DNA of 64,000 nt, from contig CM055094.1 in assembly GCA_029204225.1 (NCBI GenBank), positions 8,349,234 to 8,413,233 on the forward strand, given 5' to 3'. Shown here piece after piece: positions 20,950 to 31,439 of the stretch. The notes below the pieces were generated by a model, which saw only the letters and a list, made by a program, of their open reading frames with translations, was not told the origin of the DNA and made no database searches. How positions within the stretch are numbered: the stretch's first letter is position 1; each line of letters starts with the position of its first letter. The translations under genes were made by a program, and so were the position numbers. Source of the DNA: Diphasiastrum complanatum. Lineage: Eukaryota; Streptophyta; Lycopodiopsida; Lycopodiales; Lycopodiaceae.

Positions 20950-22651
20950 TTCCCCCCTCAGGTAACATCGTCCGCGATGGCAAAGCTAGGGTACTGTGCA
21001 CACAGACTGTGCGCGGTCTCCCAGGTAGCATCAGAAAGAGGCCTGCCATGCCAAGCGACCAAGTACTCACGGATCAGACGGTTGCGTAAACGCCTCTCCC
21101 GCCTATCCAATACCCTCGCTGGCCCATGGGTTACTTCTCCCTGCTCCTAACAACAAGTTATCACCGTTATGTAAAACTCGTTTCAATCTAGAAACATGAA
21201 ATACAGGATGCACTTTACAAGTTTTAGGAAAATCTAACTTATAAGAAACATCACTGATTCTTTTAACAATTTTCTAGGGTCCACAATAACGTGGGGACAA
21301 CTTGTAACATTTGCCCGTCTTAAGCGTCTTAGAGTCCTTGGGTACTTGGAGAAACACCATGTCTCCTACCACAAACTCTCTAGGCGTGCGATGCTAATCA
21401 GCATATGACTTTGCTCGATCCATCGCTTGCCTAATATTAACCTTCGCTAACTCAAGCATTTCATTCATTTGAGTTAGAAAATTAGCCACACTAGGCACTC
21501 TCTGAGGAATTCCTACCGTAACAGGGCTAGTTGGCCTATATCCATAGTTAAGCTCGAAAGGACTCATCTTAGTACTCACATTTTTCTTGTTATTGTAAGC
21601 AAACTCCAACAGTGGCAAGTACTTCTCCCACTGAGTTTGCTTATCCCCAACAAATGCCCTAAGCATATCCTCTAAGGTCTGGTTGACTCTCTCAGTTTGG
21701 CCATCCGTTTCAGGATGCTCCGTACTGCTCATTCTCAATTGGACTTCAAGTTTGGCCATAACTGCAGTCCAAAAGTTTCCAATGAATCGAGCATCCCTGT
21801 CAGACACTATGGATAACGGTAATCCATGAAGTCTGAACACATGCTCGATAGACAAATTAGCTACTCCAGCCGCATCAATCTTTTTACACGTTGGAATAAA
21901 ATGAGCCATTTTCGTGAGTTTGTCAACTACGACCAAGATAGAATCATGCTGCAACTGCGTGCGAGGCAAGTTGGTGACAAAATCCATGGAGATACTCTCC
22001 CATCTTCCTTCTGGCATAGGTAGTGGGTGTAAAACTCCACGAGGTTTAATCCTTTCAGCTTTAGTGACTTGGCACTTCAAACAGTGCGTCACGTAATGGT
22101 AAACATCTTTTTTAAGCTTAGGCCACCAGAAGTTACGTAAGATCAACTCATAGGTCTTATCCACACCAGGATGACCTGCACTAGGGCTATCATGACATAA
22201 ATGGACAATCTTCTTACGCAGTTCCTCACAAGCTGGAATGAGAAGTTTGCCATTTCTCCTAATCATACCATCTTCTATAATATATTTAAGGTAAGTGTGA
22301 GTCAAGAGACCAAAACTCTCATCTTGAGATTCTACTTGCGCAAGATTTGCCTCCCTCACAATTCCTTGACAATGAGAATCCTCTTGTTGAGCTAGTCTAA
22401 TCTCAACAATTAGGTCATTCTCTATGACCACAAAAGACATCTGATACAATATTCGAGATAATGCATCAGCCACACGATTTTCGGCACCTTTCTTGTACCG
22501 AATTTCCATGTGAAATCCTTGCATCAACTCAGCCCACCTGGCTTGCCGCCCTCTTAGGTCCGGCTGGTTACAAAAATATCTCAAAGTGTAATGGTCGGTG
22601 TACACATAGAATTCCGCACCATACAAATAATGCCTCCATGCCTTCAAAGTG
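20950..22651 (-). pseudogene. pol: Ty3/gypsy chromovirus: RNase H end, integrase, chromodomain
   Basis: The frame 22647-21394 (417 codons) starts within RNase H: MKAWRHYLYGAEFYVYTDHY, then AENRVADALSRI. Integrase follows with HHCC residues (HDSPSAGHPGVDKTYELI ... THCLKCQ) and all three catalytic acids in SISMDFVTNLP, IVSDRDARFIGNFW and ETDGQTERVNQTL. After a stop at 21394 the sequence continues as DMVFLQVPKDSKTLKTGKCY, KLSPRYCGP and KVHPVFHVSRLKRVL. In another frame comes a chromodomain RRERRLRNRLIREYLVAWHG then RPLSDATWE. The element is truncated at 22651, where unrelated copia sequence begins, so RT and gag are missing. Recognisably a different family from Gypsy-1. Confidence 0.9.
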
Positions 22652-22654
22652 AAA

Positions 22655-22905
22655 TTATGGTAGAGGGTTTGCTTATGTCAAAGCTAAGTGTGAGGCATGT
22701 GTATTTGGGAAACACCATCGAGTAAAATTTCCCATGGGTGGAGTTTACAAGGAAAAGGAAGTTGTAGAATTGGTACATTGTTTGAATTTTTGGGTCTCAC
22801 CCAAATTATGCCTTTAGTGGGTGGGTGCTTTTCATTTTGTGCCATTTGTGAATAATTTTCCAGGAAAGACTTGGGTTTACTTCTTCAAGGTATCTAATAT
22901 ACTGA
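22655..22905 (+). pseudogene. Ty1/copia pre-integrase and integrase relic
   Basis: KCEACVFGKHHRVKFPMGG and EVVELVHCLNFW at about 22695-22790 match the copia pre-integrase pattern 'CE.C..GK..R..F'. After a stop comes FVPFVNNFPGKTWVYFFKV, equivalent to 'FLTFIDDFSRKTWVYFLK'. Only this fragment is kept. Confidence 0.7.
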
Positions 22906-23239
22906 ATGTACTACACATAGGTGCAACATGGGAGAGCAAACAACATAATATCACCCTTCCCATCAAGCACAAGTTGTACAAGGAAGAAGCAACGTGGACG
23001 GATGGAGGATATATCTTAAGGTCTAAAAAAGGCGGTAAGTATGCATGTAGTGATTTTGAATATTTGTCATGAAAATGGCATCAAGAGGGAGTCTGCAACT
23101 CTTAATAGTCCACAAATTTTTGTTGTTTTTCAATTTTTCTTTGTTGGAGAATGTTGTTTGCTTCATAATTTATGGTCTATTGTTCTTACATGATGCCAGA
23201 TTTGTGATTGAGTTTATAAACCTATACCTCATATTAATG

Positions 23240-23830
23240 TCATCTTTGATCTGCTAGGTGGGCAACCATCTTCTCAAAAGTAGACCTATGTCTCATGTGC
23301 GAATTCAACCCAAGGATGAATACAAAATTGCATTCCATTATGAGGGTCACTATGAGTTCCATGTTAAGTCTTTATGTGATTGTATTGGACCGTGTACATT
23401 CTAAAACTTCATGTACCACACTATTGAAAACTAATTGGCAAGTTTGTATGAATTTTGCAAAACAAAATAAAGGTTCTTTGAATATTTCATATAGATGAGC
23501 TTAAATTTCAACACTCAACCAAAAGCAATTATCTTTGATCTCACCTTGTTGACTCAATCCATACCTAGCCTCAAAACCACTTCCATTCATCAACTTGGTC
23601 CATACCTTGGTTAGCAAGTGCTTTTCATCAACTTGGCCAATACCTTGGGTTAGCAGGTGCTTTATGAAAAAATTTGTCTACTATCATCATGCCCAATTCA
23701 CCTTACCCTTATAATGTCTTATGAAAGTCAATGAACCTCTACAATGGATTCCCCAAGTAATGGTTACTTTTGACAAACTTAAGAATGCCCTTTGTTTTGC
23801 AATCATTAATTGTGTACCTAGCTTTTCCTA
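23240..23830 (+). pseudogene. Ty3/gypsy RT and RNase H relic
   Basis: Near 23245-23410 a decayed series corresponds to 'FSK.DL.SGYHQIR....KTAF.T..GHYEF' (KVDL, VRIQPKDEYKIAFHYEGHYE, FHVKS). Near 23725-23820 KVNEPLQWIPQVMVTFDKLK matches the start of gypsy RNase H. Interrupted and ended by the solo LTR at 23849. Confidence 0.5.
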
Positions 23831-23848
23831 ACAATTTATAGTCAACAC

Positions 23849-24299
23849 AGTTATGGACTCGGCTCATTACATTCGCCATGTCCATTTACATTTACTTTAC
23901 TTTATGCATAAGCAAGCTTTGGGCCCTTTTTTATTCATTATTTGACATTTAGACTATATGGTTGGCCTTGGGCCCTATTATTGACATTTAGACCATATTA
24001 TTGGCCTTGGGCCCTATGATTCACTATATTGGTTATTTGGTCATATTACTGAGAGTGGGGGCCTTCTTGGAGGGCGCACTATTTTCCCTCTCAGTTTGGC
24101 CCTAGCCACTGGAAGCTTCCTTTTAGGGCTTCCTCTTGGCTATAAGTAGGGATTCTGTGTCATTTGTTACTTGGCTTATGATATGATCTCCTTCTTTAGT
24201 CTCTTTAAGCTTTCTCTCTCCTGCTTTCTAGGGTTAAGTCTTGCTTATGTGATGCTTTCATAGACTAAATCTAGATCAGCCGTGGCTACGTTCATAACT
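23849..24299 (+). repeat. Solo LTR of the AG...CT gypsy family, with TSD
   Basis: 451 bp, starting AGTTATGGACTCGG and ending GTTCATAACT, flanked by the perfect 5-bp duplication AACAC at 23844-23848 and 24300-24304. The ends are a perfect 7-bp inverted repeat AGTTATG/CATAACT. This copy fixes the LTR termini of the whole family as AG...CT. It carries one copy of the CTTGCTTATGTGATGCTTTC segment that is duplicated in Gypsy-2 and Gypsy-3. Confidence 0.92.
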
Positions 24300-24304
24300 A
24301 ACAC

Positions 24305-26340
24305 TGGGGTGGAAAATCTAACATGTTCTTGCAAATAGCAAATGCTTCAAAAAAATCTTGGGAGTTTCTATCCAAACATGATGATGACTTTAGTTTTCAT
24401 CAATCATATATCATATTTGAGAAAGATGATAGCTAAGATTTTCTAGATTATGAAAGCCCCAAAAGAAACAACATTGCAATTTTCCTTGTCTGAGACAGCA
24501 TATTAAGCAAGAATCTCTAGGATATCTCAAAGAAGGGGAGAGATAAAGACATCACAAGTGCAACTGCAAGGGCTACATGCCCCATTCCCATCTTCAATCT
24601 TATGTAAGTATTTGGGTCCTGGTCGATTGCTGGTCGGCTGGAATAGTATGTGTGGGAGCTAGAAGATATTTTTTTTTAAAAGCCATAAACTCCTCCTCAC
24701 TTGGCATATTAGCCTCATATGCCCTACTCTCATATAGCATGCAACAATATCGGAGACGTAATGGATCTTAGAGAAGATGAAATACTATCTCTTATGTCAA
24801 GAATGATATCTAAATTTAATGATTCTATTGATTTTAATGATGACGACCTCATAGATGGCATCGACTATGAGGACTAAGAAGAATGGGCAAGTGGGACAGA
24901 TGCCCTCCAGAGGATGCTAGTTCCCACTAGAGAGATCTAACTTTGCTATGATGAACATACTTGTGCTCTCCATGGAATTTTCCAAACATATAATTGCTTC
25001 TAAGCTTACTACTGTAGGCAAGTAACAACTAGATACTCTGACTAGCCCAAACGCCATTCCCACGTAAATGACTTCATATTGGAGAGGCAACAATTGTGGA
25101 ACATTCAGTACCAATTCATGAAATTTAAAGTTAAATTGTACCTCAGTTGCACAAATAGCCCAGCAAGTGGATAAAATCAAAGACAAATGTTTGTGCAGTT
25201 TTTATATGTTTCATGCACATGATGGACAAACTTTTGAGTTTTCAACTGCAAGATATTGCCATTGCTTAAACCTCAACCTGATCTCCTTTTTCTTCATTTA
25301 TGCCACCCAACTCCATTGTAAATTCATGTCGAATAATGCACAAACAATGTCATCAATTCTCAGACATCAACTTTAAGAACTAAAGATCCATTCCACAAAC
25401 TTACCTAGCATCACAATAACACTCAAAATTTGACCAGCATTTAAGCATCACTAATGCTCTCAAAAGAATAAACTGTAAACCTTCAATCTTAAATATTGAG
25501 TGCCTTACAACCTTAGTTGATGTTGACAAAAGTTCAAAGAATTACTGACAGTAACACCCCTAAGATAGCATAACAAGTTGAACTTACATGGAACTTGCTC
25601 TTGTAGCATTAGCATATAACTTGGGCTAGAACATGTCTTACCTAGATTTGCCAGACAAGCATGATTCGATTTCTCCATTTGGTTGATAACTAATCACTTG
25701 TATTACAATCTTGGCATTCTCATCATTCCTACACATTTGCAACATTCACAAAAATAAGAGTAGAGGTTTGCAAGTACAAATAACCACCAAAAAAAATTTA
25801 TACCATACACCAAAGATTATTGCTATGCACAGGGCCACAAAAAGCATGGATGACCAATCAAATAGCTAAACCGGAAAACTCAAAATGGGGAAAAACATAG
25901 GTGGTTGATTGAATAGTTAAGCAAGCAAATTCAAAATGAAAAAAGAACAAAGAATAGCAAACATTGTTTTCAATCATATTGATCTACTAGTTATGTAAAT
26001 TTCTCTAGTCCATGTTACATAGTGATACTTGAATAGAGCATTTTGCAATCAACACAAGAAACTCATTTCACAATATTATCCAAGGGAACTAGGATCTTAC
26101 AACCCAAGAAAAGAGGTTCTAAGCTATCTTCAAGATATTTATACCCATCTTAGACAATCAAAAGAGTAAGCATGTTGCTTAGCTAAATTAGCAAGTTGGA
26201 GTATTCAAAATGATTTTGTTCCATCCTAGTTTGACTAGTTAACAGCTAATATACTACTTTTCCTAATTTTGGATGCCTACGCTTTTGCACCTATCCCTTC
26301 TTCTCGACCTCATTAGCTTTATTCTATTGTTAGCCAACGG
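24305..26340. other. Unrecognised AT-rich sequence
   Basis: No domain or repeat end recognised on either strand. Short open frames at 24577-24771 and 24917-25186 have no identifiable product. Confidence 0.3.
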
Positions 26341-26343
26341 CTT

Positions 26344-27330
26344 TTGCACTATGCCTCTTTATATATGCCCAATAAGCTTGACATATGCCCTAAGTTTTTA
26401 ATTGATGCCCACACTTCACACGTTGGGGGCATTTTGATTTCAACAATCTTAGCCTATCTCACAGATCACTTTTATTGGTCATCCATGATACCTAAACTTG
26501 GTACTCATATCCGTTATTACGATTTATGTGCTCAAAACAAATACTCCCGTGGCATGTCTTTTGGCGTCCTCCAACATTGTTCCATTCCTCACCCCAGTGG
26601 ACTGATGTATCCATGGGCTTTATCCTCAGCCTTTCCCACACCCAATGTGGTTAGCACTCTTGCCTAGTGATGGTTGATAGCTTTCAAAACATGCTCACTT
26701 TATTCTTGTATAGAGCACTATTAATGCACAGCAGTGTGGCCATGTATTTTTATCCAAGATATTCTACCTGCATGGACTTCCCAAGCTTGTTCTTACTAAA
26801 CGAAATTCTAATTTTACTTCAAGCTTTTGGACAAATGTAATGCATATCTTGGATGAGAGAGGCAAACCTTGCACAAGTAGAATCTCAAGATGAGAGTTTT
26901 GGTCTCTTTGCTGCGTAGTTCAAATACTTATGGACACTACACATCGTTCAAATAATGATGGCTAGTCATAGGTCATTGATCATAACCTAAAAGATTATTT
27001 GGAGGTTTATTTCTAGCATTTTGTTTCTCGTACTAAATGGGATTGGAAAAATGTATACGTCTTGTAGAGAACAAGTATAATAACTCTATAGTTCTAGTAT
27101 AGGTGTTTCTCCCTTCTTGCTTACTCATGGATATTCTCCAAACGTTGCCAGGCATTCCTTTGCCTGTAGAAGATGCACTCATTAATAGTGCCTTTTTTCT
27201 TTTAGATGGCACAAGAAATTATTGCTCTAGCTAGTGAGCATTTACGGCAGATTCAACATCGGTATAAGTCCATTGTCAACAAACCTTGCCACCATGTGGA
27301 GTTTCATGAGGGGTGATTTTGCTTACCTCA
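26344..27330 (+). pseudogene. Integrase relic of the Gypsy-1 family
   Basis: LIDAHTSHVGGILISTILAY and LTDHFYWSSMIPKLGTHIRY mirror the zinc-binding part of Gypsy-1 integrase (LSDAHSSPVGGHFGF, LKDHFY), and CAQNK follows. Later frames give QQCGHVFLSKIFYLHGLPKL (compare FRLHGFPRT), a decayed SDRD segment, HNLKDYLEVYF.HFVS (compare ILENYLRHFVT) and EHLRQIQHRYKSIVNKPCHH (compare HLQHVQQQYQTSVGRH). The segment 26854-26908 belongs to a different gypsy family. Confidence 0.65.
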
Positions 27331-27514
27331 ATCATAGCTTTTCTCCAAATATCCTCTTTTTCAAATTCCCTGATAATAGACGGATCCTTAGTTTCCAACA
27401 TTGTAGCCATATAAGCAAAGTGTACATCCTCATCTTCATGATGATCCTCCTGTCGATCCTGATCCCCGTGATGCTTTTCAAGACTAGCAGATCTCTTAGT
27501 TCCCTGCGTACTAG
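27276..27514 (-). pseudogene. Ty1/copia fragment before RT
   Basis: The minus strand is open for 80 codons and includes YMATMLETKDPSIIREFEKE then DIWRKAMIE. This resembles the copia region just before RT ('..P.SF.EA....W..AM..E'). It lies head-on against the truncated Gypsy-2 LTR. Confidence 0.4.
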
Positions 27515-27936
27515 ACATTCGTCGCGTCCATTTCCATTTACTTTACTTTATGCATAAGCAGACCTTGGGCCCTTTTTTATTCATTAGTGACACTTCGACT
27601 ATATGGTTGGCTTTTGGCCTTATTATTCATTATTAGGCCATTTGGACATATTACTGGAGAGTGGGGGCCTTCTTGGAGGGCGCACTATTTTCCCTCCCAG
27701 TTGGGCCCTAGCCACCGGAAGCTTCCTTTTAGGGCTTCCTAATGGCTATAAGTAGGGAAACTGTGTCATTTGTTATTCAGCGGATGATATTGATCTCTCT
27801 CTTTAGTCTCCTTAATCTCTCTCTTTCCTGCTTTCTAGGGCTAAGTCTTGCTTATGTGCTGCTTCCATAGCTTAAGTCTTGCTTATGTGATGCTTTCATA
27901 GCTTAGCTCTAGATCAGCTGTGGCTCTATCGTAACT
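27515..27936 (+). repeat. Gypsy-2 5' LTR, 5'-truncated
   Basis: Begins within the LTR at ACATTCGTCGCGTCC (about 22 bases of the AGTTATGG... start are missing) and ends TCGTAACT directly before the primer-binding site. Contains TATA-like GGCTATAAGTAGGG and two adjacent copies of a 31-bp unit (TTAAGTCTTGCTTATGTG.TGC...). Confidence 0.85.
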
Positions 27937-27948
27937 TGGTATCAGAGC
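27937..27948 (+). promoter_or_regulatory. Primer-binding site, initiator-Met tRNA
   Basis: TGGTATCAGAGC is complementary to the 3' end of plant initiator-Met tRNA and abuts the LTR end CGTAACT with no spacer. Confidence 0.9.
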
Positions 27949-27968
27949 ACTTTCCTGTGCACTACTTT

Positions 27969-28480
27969 TTCAGATTTAGTAGAGGCTGTCCAGCGCCCTA
28001 CTAACCCATCACTTTTGTCGATTTTTCATCAAATTTCCATCGTTTTTTCAGATTTAGTAGAGGCTGTCCAACGCTCTACTAACCCATCACTTTCGTCGAA
28101 CTTTTCATCAGATTTCCATCGTTTTTCCAGATTTGGTAGAGGCTGGCCAGCGCCCGACTCTCTTGTCACTTTCGTCGATTTTCTCCACCGATTTGCTGCC
28201 CATTTCGTGGCTTGATTGGAGGCTGTCCAGCGCCCTACTTCATCACCATTATTAGCGGTTTTCTCCATTTTTTTTTTTCAGGTTATGTGCGGGTTTTGGT
28301 AGCTACTGCCCAGCGCCCCACTACCTTGCCATCTTCGACGGATTTCTCCACCGATTTGCTGTCCATTTTGCTGATTGTTTGCAGGCTGTTCAGCGCCCTA
28401 CTTCATCACCATTTTCAACGGTTTTTCCATCATGTTGCAAGACATTTGGGGATCTTACTAGCTGCTGCCCAGCACCCATT
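27969..28480 (+). repeat. Leader array of GGCTGTCCAGCGCCCTACT units
   Basis: Roughly seven imperfect copies of GGCTGTCCAGCGCCCTACT at irregular 60-90 bp spacing, each followed by a CATCACTTT.GTCGATTTT..C-like arm. Lies between primer-binding site and gag; the same array is in Gypsy-3 at 40123-40640. A role in packaging or dimerisation is possible but is inference. Confidence 0.75.
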
Positions 28481-28496
28481 TTCAGCTTGGATCTTC

Positions 28497-28498
<2 letters not shown>

Positions 28499-28562
<64 letters not shown>
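28499..28562 (+). repeat. (CT)n microsatellite, 64 bp, in Gypsy-2 leader
   Basis: Gypsy-3 has only a short interrupted CTCGCTCTCTCTCTCTT at the same place (about 40645-40660), so the run grew after the copies separated. Confidence 0.9.
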
Positions 28563-28563
<1 letters not shown>

Positions 28564-28954
28564 GTCTCCTATCCAAAAATCACCCAATTTTGTAATCGTT
28601 TGCTATTCCAAATTGCCAAAATCCTGCAGCTTGTTCGTCGCTGTCCCAGCCCTTCCGACTTGTCACTTTCGCCTATTATTTTATCCGTTTCCAGCCATCT
28701 TTCACAGTTTATCAAAAGGCTCTCCAGCGCCCATCCTCAACCACATTTCACGGAATTCCGACTCCGTTTGATATTCCAATTTGACATTTCCCTCCTGGCT
28801 GTCCAACGCATTTTTACAGCCTTCATTTTCACTTTTCCCATTTGCTGATTGCTGCCCTTTCTTAGTTGTGATAATATTGGTTTTAATAGATTAATTTGGG
28901 GTGACGACAAGAGTCCGCTCTCTCAAGTTTTCGTCTATTCCTTCCACTATCATT

Positions 28955-29945
28955 ATGGCACATTCACCTACCCCGAGTGAAACTGTTCAGGAAAACTTAT
29001 CCGATCAGTTTCGACGCATGGATGAAACCCTTTCTGGCCTCGTTCTTCGCTTCGATATAGTTATGACCAGCTTTCCTACTATGCAGTCACATATTGATTC
29101 TTTACAGCCCCATGGTCCTCGAAAAGCTCCTGTCATTCCTTCATTTGGGACTCCCCCTCCATTTGGATTTCCATCTTCTTCTGCTAGTTAGCCTGGTGAT
29201 GGACCGTTCATTCCACCTAACCCACCTCCTGGTTTCTTTCCACGTCCCCCAGTTCCTAAGCCACACTTTGCTCGAGACTTTCGTGATAGGGTACAGCTTG
29301 CTACCTATTCCGGTTCCTCTGACGGGAACTTATTAGAGAATTGGTTTGCTAAGCTTGACACATATTTTAAGATCTACCCTAAGACTGATATTTAGAAGAT
29401 CCAGTTGGCTGCTTTACACTTAGATGGAAGTGCTGCCACGTGGTGGCAAGTTTATCGAGCTGATCTTGATCGGGAAGGGCTCCATATATGGCATACCTTT
29501 CGCCGTGACCTCTGTCATGCTATGATTGATTCTCAGTGGCTCGACCGCCAACGTGATACATTCCGTAGTCTCACTCAGACCAGTGACCTTGCTTTTTATA
29601 CAGATCAGTTTATGGAGCTTTCTTATCTTTTCACAGATCTACCGCCCACTGAGCTTATTTCTCGTTACATTGCTGGGCTTCGTGGTGCCTTACGTTATGA
29701 TGTTTCTTCCTTCCGTCCTCCCACACTTGTTGAGGCGATGTCTCTTGCCAGTACTTTACAGCACAAGTACTCTGACATCCTTCCTTCCCGCTTCTCCCGA
29801 CCCCGTCCTTCTGCTTCATCTTTTCCCGCTATGTCCACCCCTACACATGCCCCTTCAGTTCCAGTTCCAGTTCCTTGCATTGTGGACCCTCGACCTGCTT
29901 TTGTCCGATGTTACACGTCTGCAGAGTTCGCTGACCTTCAGGATC
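28955..29945 (+). pseudogene. gag: Gypsy-2 gag, knuckle-less, two stops
   Basis: ATG 28955 (MAHSPTPSETVQENLSDQF). Same capsid motifs as Gypsy-1: DGNLLENWFAKLDTYF, LAALHLDGSAATWWQVY, DSQWLDRQRDTFRSL, ELISRYIAGLRGALRYDV. One frame, broken by TAG at 29189-29191 and 29393-29395; Gypsy-3 has CAG at both places. At EFADLQ (about 29940) the homology to Gypsy-1 ends just before the CCHC knuckle and the replacement sequence begins. Confidence 0.88.
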
Positions 29946-31438
29946 CTATATCACACAGTTTGAGCGAGTTGTCTGATTTACTTGAGATAGTTATTGATCT
30001 ACCTGAGCTCGTCATTGTATCCCATAGTGAGTTAGAGTCACATATACAAGTTCCTACTGATGCTGATTCACATATACAGGTTGCGGCTGATATGGTCCTT
30101 GATACTGACATAGCATGCTATGATCCTATTGATGATGTTGTTCCATGCTTTGATATTGTTGTTGAGTACTTTGATGCTACTCGTGTTCCTGAGCGCCATG
30201 CTATAGATGTTGTCGCCTATGCTCCTTATTTCGATATTATTCATGGGTCTACGGTTTCAAATGCTTTGGCTACTCCAGTAGATCTCCATTGATATTCAGG
30301 CCGTATACCTTGGTGGTATTTCTGTTATTGCTTTTGCGCATACCTCAGATAGCCCTCCTGGTTCGGTGGTTGGTGCAATATCTTCTCCATTGGTCTCTAT
30401 ATCTCCATCTCTTGAGTCCGTTATGGCTGATGTTCCTGCTGATTTCTATGGGGTTCTTCACGGGTCCACGTTCTATTGGTGATCAAGTTGTATCTTCTTT
30501 CGCTTTACTCCATGGATCTCTGCATGAGGTTTGTGAACCGCCTCATGATATTTCTACGGTTCCTTACATGATTCATGTGCCTTTGGCCCTTATTGTTACA
30601 CATTTTCCATCCGAGGATATTTGTGAGATGGTCACTATTATGTATCTAGGGTATTTATATACTGGGATCTTTCTAGATGAGTATACGGGCATCCTTCAGT
30701 CTCCTTGTGTTTCTACATATAGGTTTGTTGCAGTCCATGCCGATGCTATGGATATATGGCATTCCTGGTTATTACGTATAGCTTGGTTTCCATTTGGACA
30801 TGTTGATTGGTGCTGGTTTTTCCATATTACTGATCGCCTATGGTGCGGATATCTCTATGATTATGCATGTGGCTCTCTATCTGTTCCTTGGATTGTTGCT
30901 CATTGTCAGGCTTGGCATATCCTGATGGCTTGGGTTATTGCCTCCGTTCCAGCTACTGTTTGTCCAGGTGATCTTCAGATTCCCTGTCATTTCAGGTTGC
31001 TCCATATCGCTTGGTCTCCGATGCTGAGTTGCCACTTTGTTCTGGTTTTCCGAGACCATCAGAGTACCTTGAGAGAGTTCCTTCTCCTCTCTTGGATAGT
31101 TTTTGGGGATGTTGCCGCCATATGCTTCAGTATTGCTCATATGTGCTTTGATACTCATTCCCAGCTACACGTGGATATTGATCCGATGCTTGCTACTGAT
31201 GTTGGGGATCTTGTTCCTCGTTCCAGTGCATTTCTTCTATTCCTCACTTGTGCGCCTGGTGTGTACTTTGGGATTACATTTGCGGCCAGTTTTGATGGGT
31301 CATTCGATTCTCCATCCGTTTTTGGTGTATCCTATGATGGATTGGTATGTCCATATGAGGTCTTTCTGGATGAGTTTTTCGGCTACAGTTTTTCAGTTGA
31401 GGCCTCTACTATTTCTAGATTTGTTGCTATTGTTTTCT
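29946..31438 (+). other. Gypsy-2 replacement region with two open frames
   Basis: The gag frame runs on to 30292 through DPISHSLSELSDLLEIVIDL and HIQVPTDADSHIQVAADMVL. A second frame, 30289-31440 (383 codons), is Trp-, His- and Leu-rich (DIWHSWLLRIAWFPFGHVDW, CWFFHITDRLWCGYLYDYAC). Both are homologous to Gypsy-3 sequence (42053-43795) and match nothing I recognise. Most differences between the copies change the amino acid, which argues against protein-level constraint. Confidence 0.7.
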
Positions 31439-31439
31439 A

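Larger units (their letters stand above)
27515..31438 (+). mobile_element. Gypsy-2: non-autonomous gypsy, truncated at both ends
   Basis: Order: 5' LTR lacking its first bases, primer-binding site, long repetitive leader with a (CT)n run, gag without zinc knuckle, then the family-specific replacement sequence instead of protease, RT, RNase H and integrase. It breaks off at 31438, in the middle of sequence that continues in Gypsy-3 at about 43796, and is joined there to a minus-strand copia relic. No 3' LTR. Relative to Gypsy-3 it also lacks the protease piece (43-kb copy 42403-42645). Confidence 0.85.
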
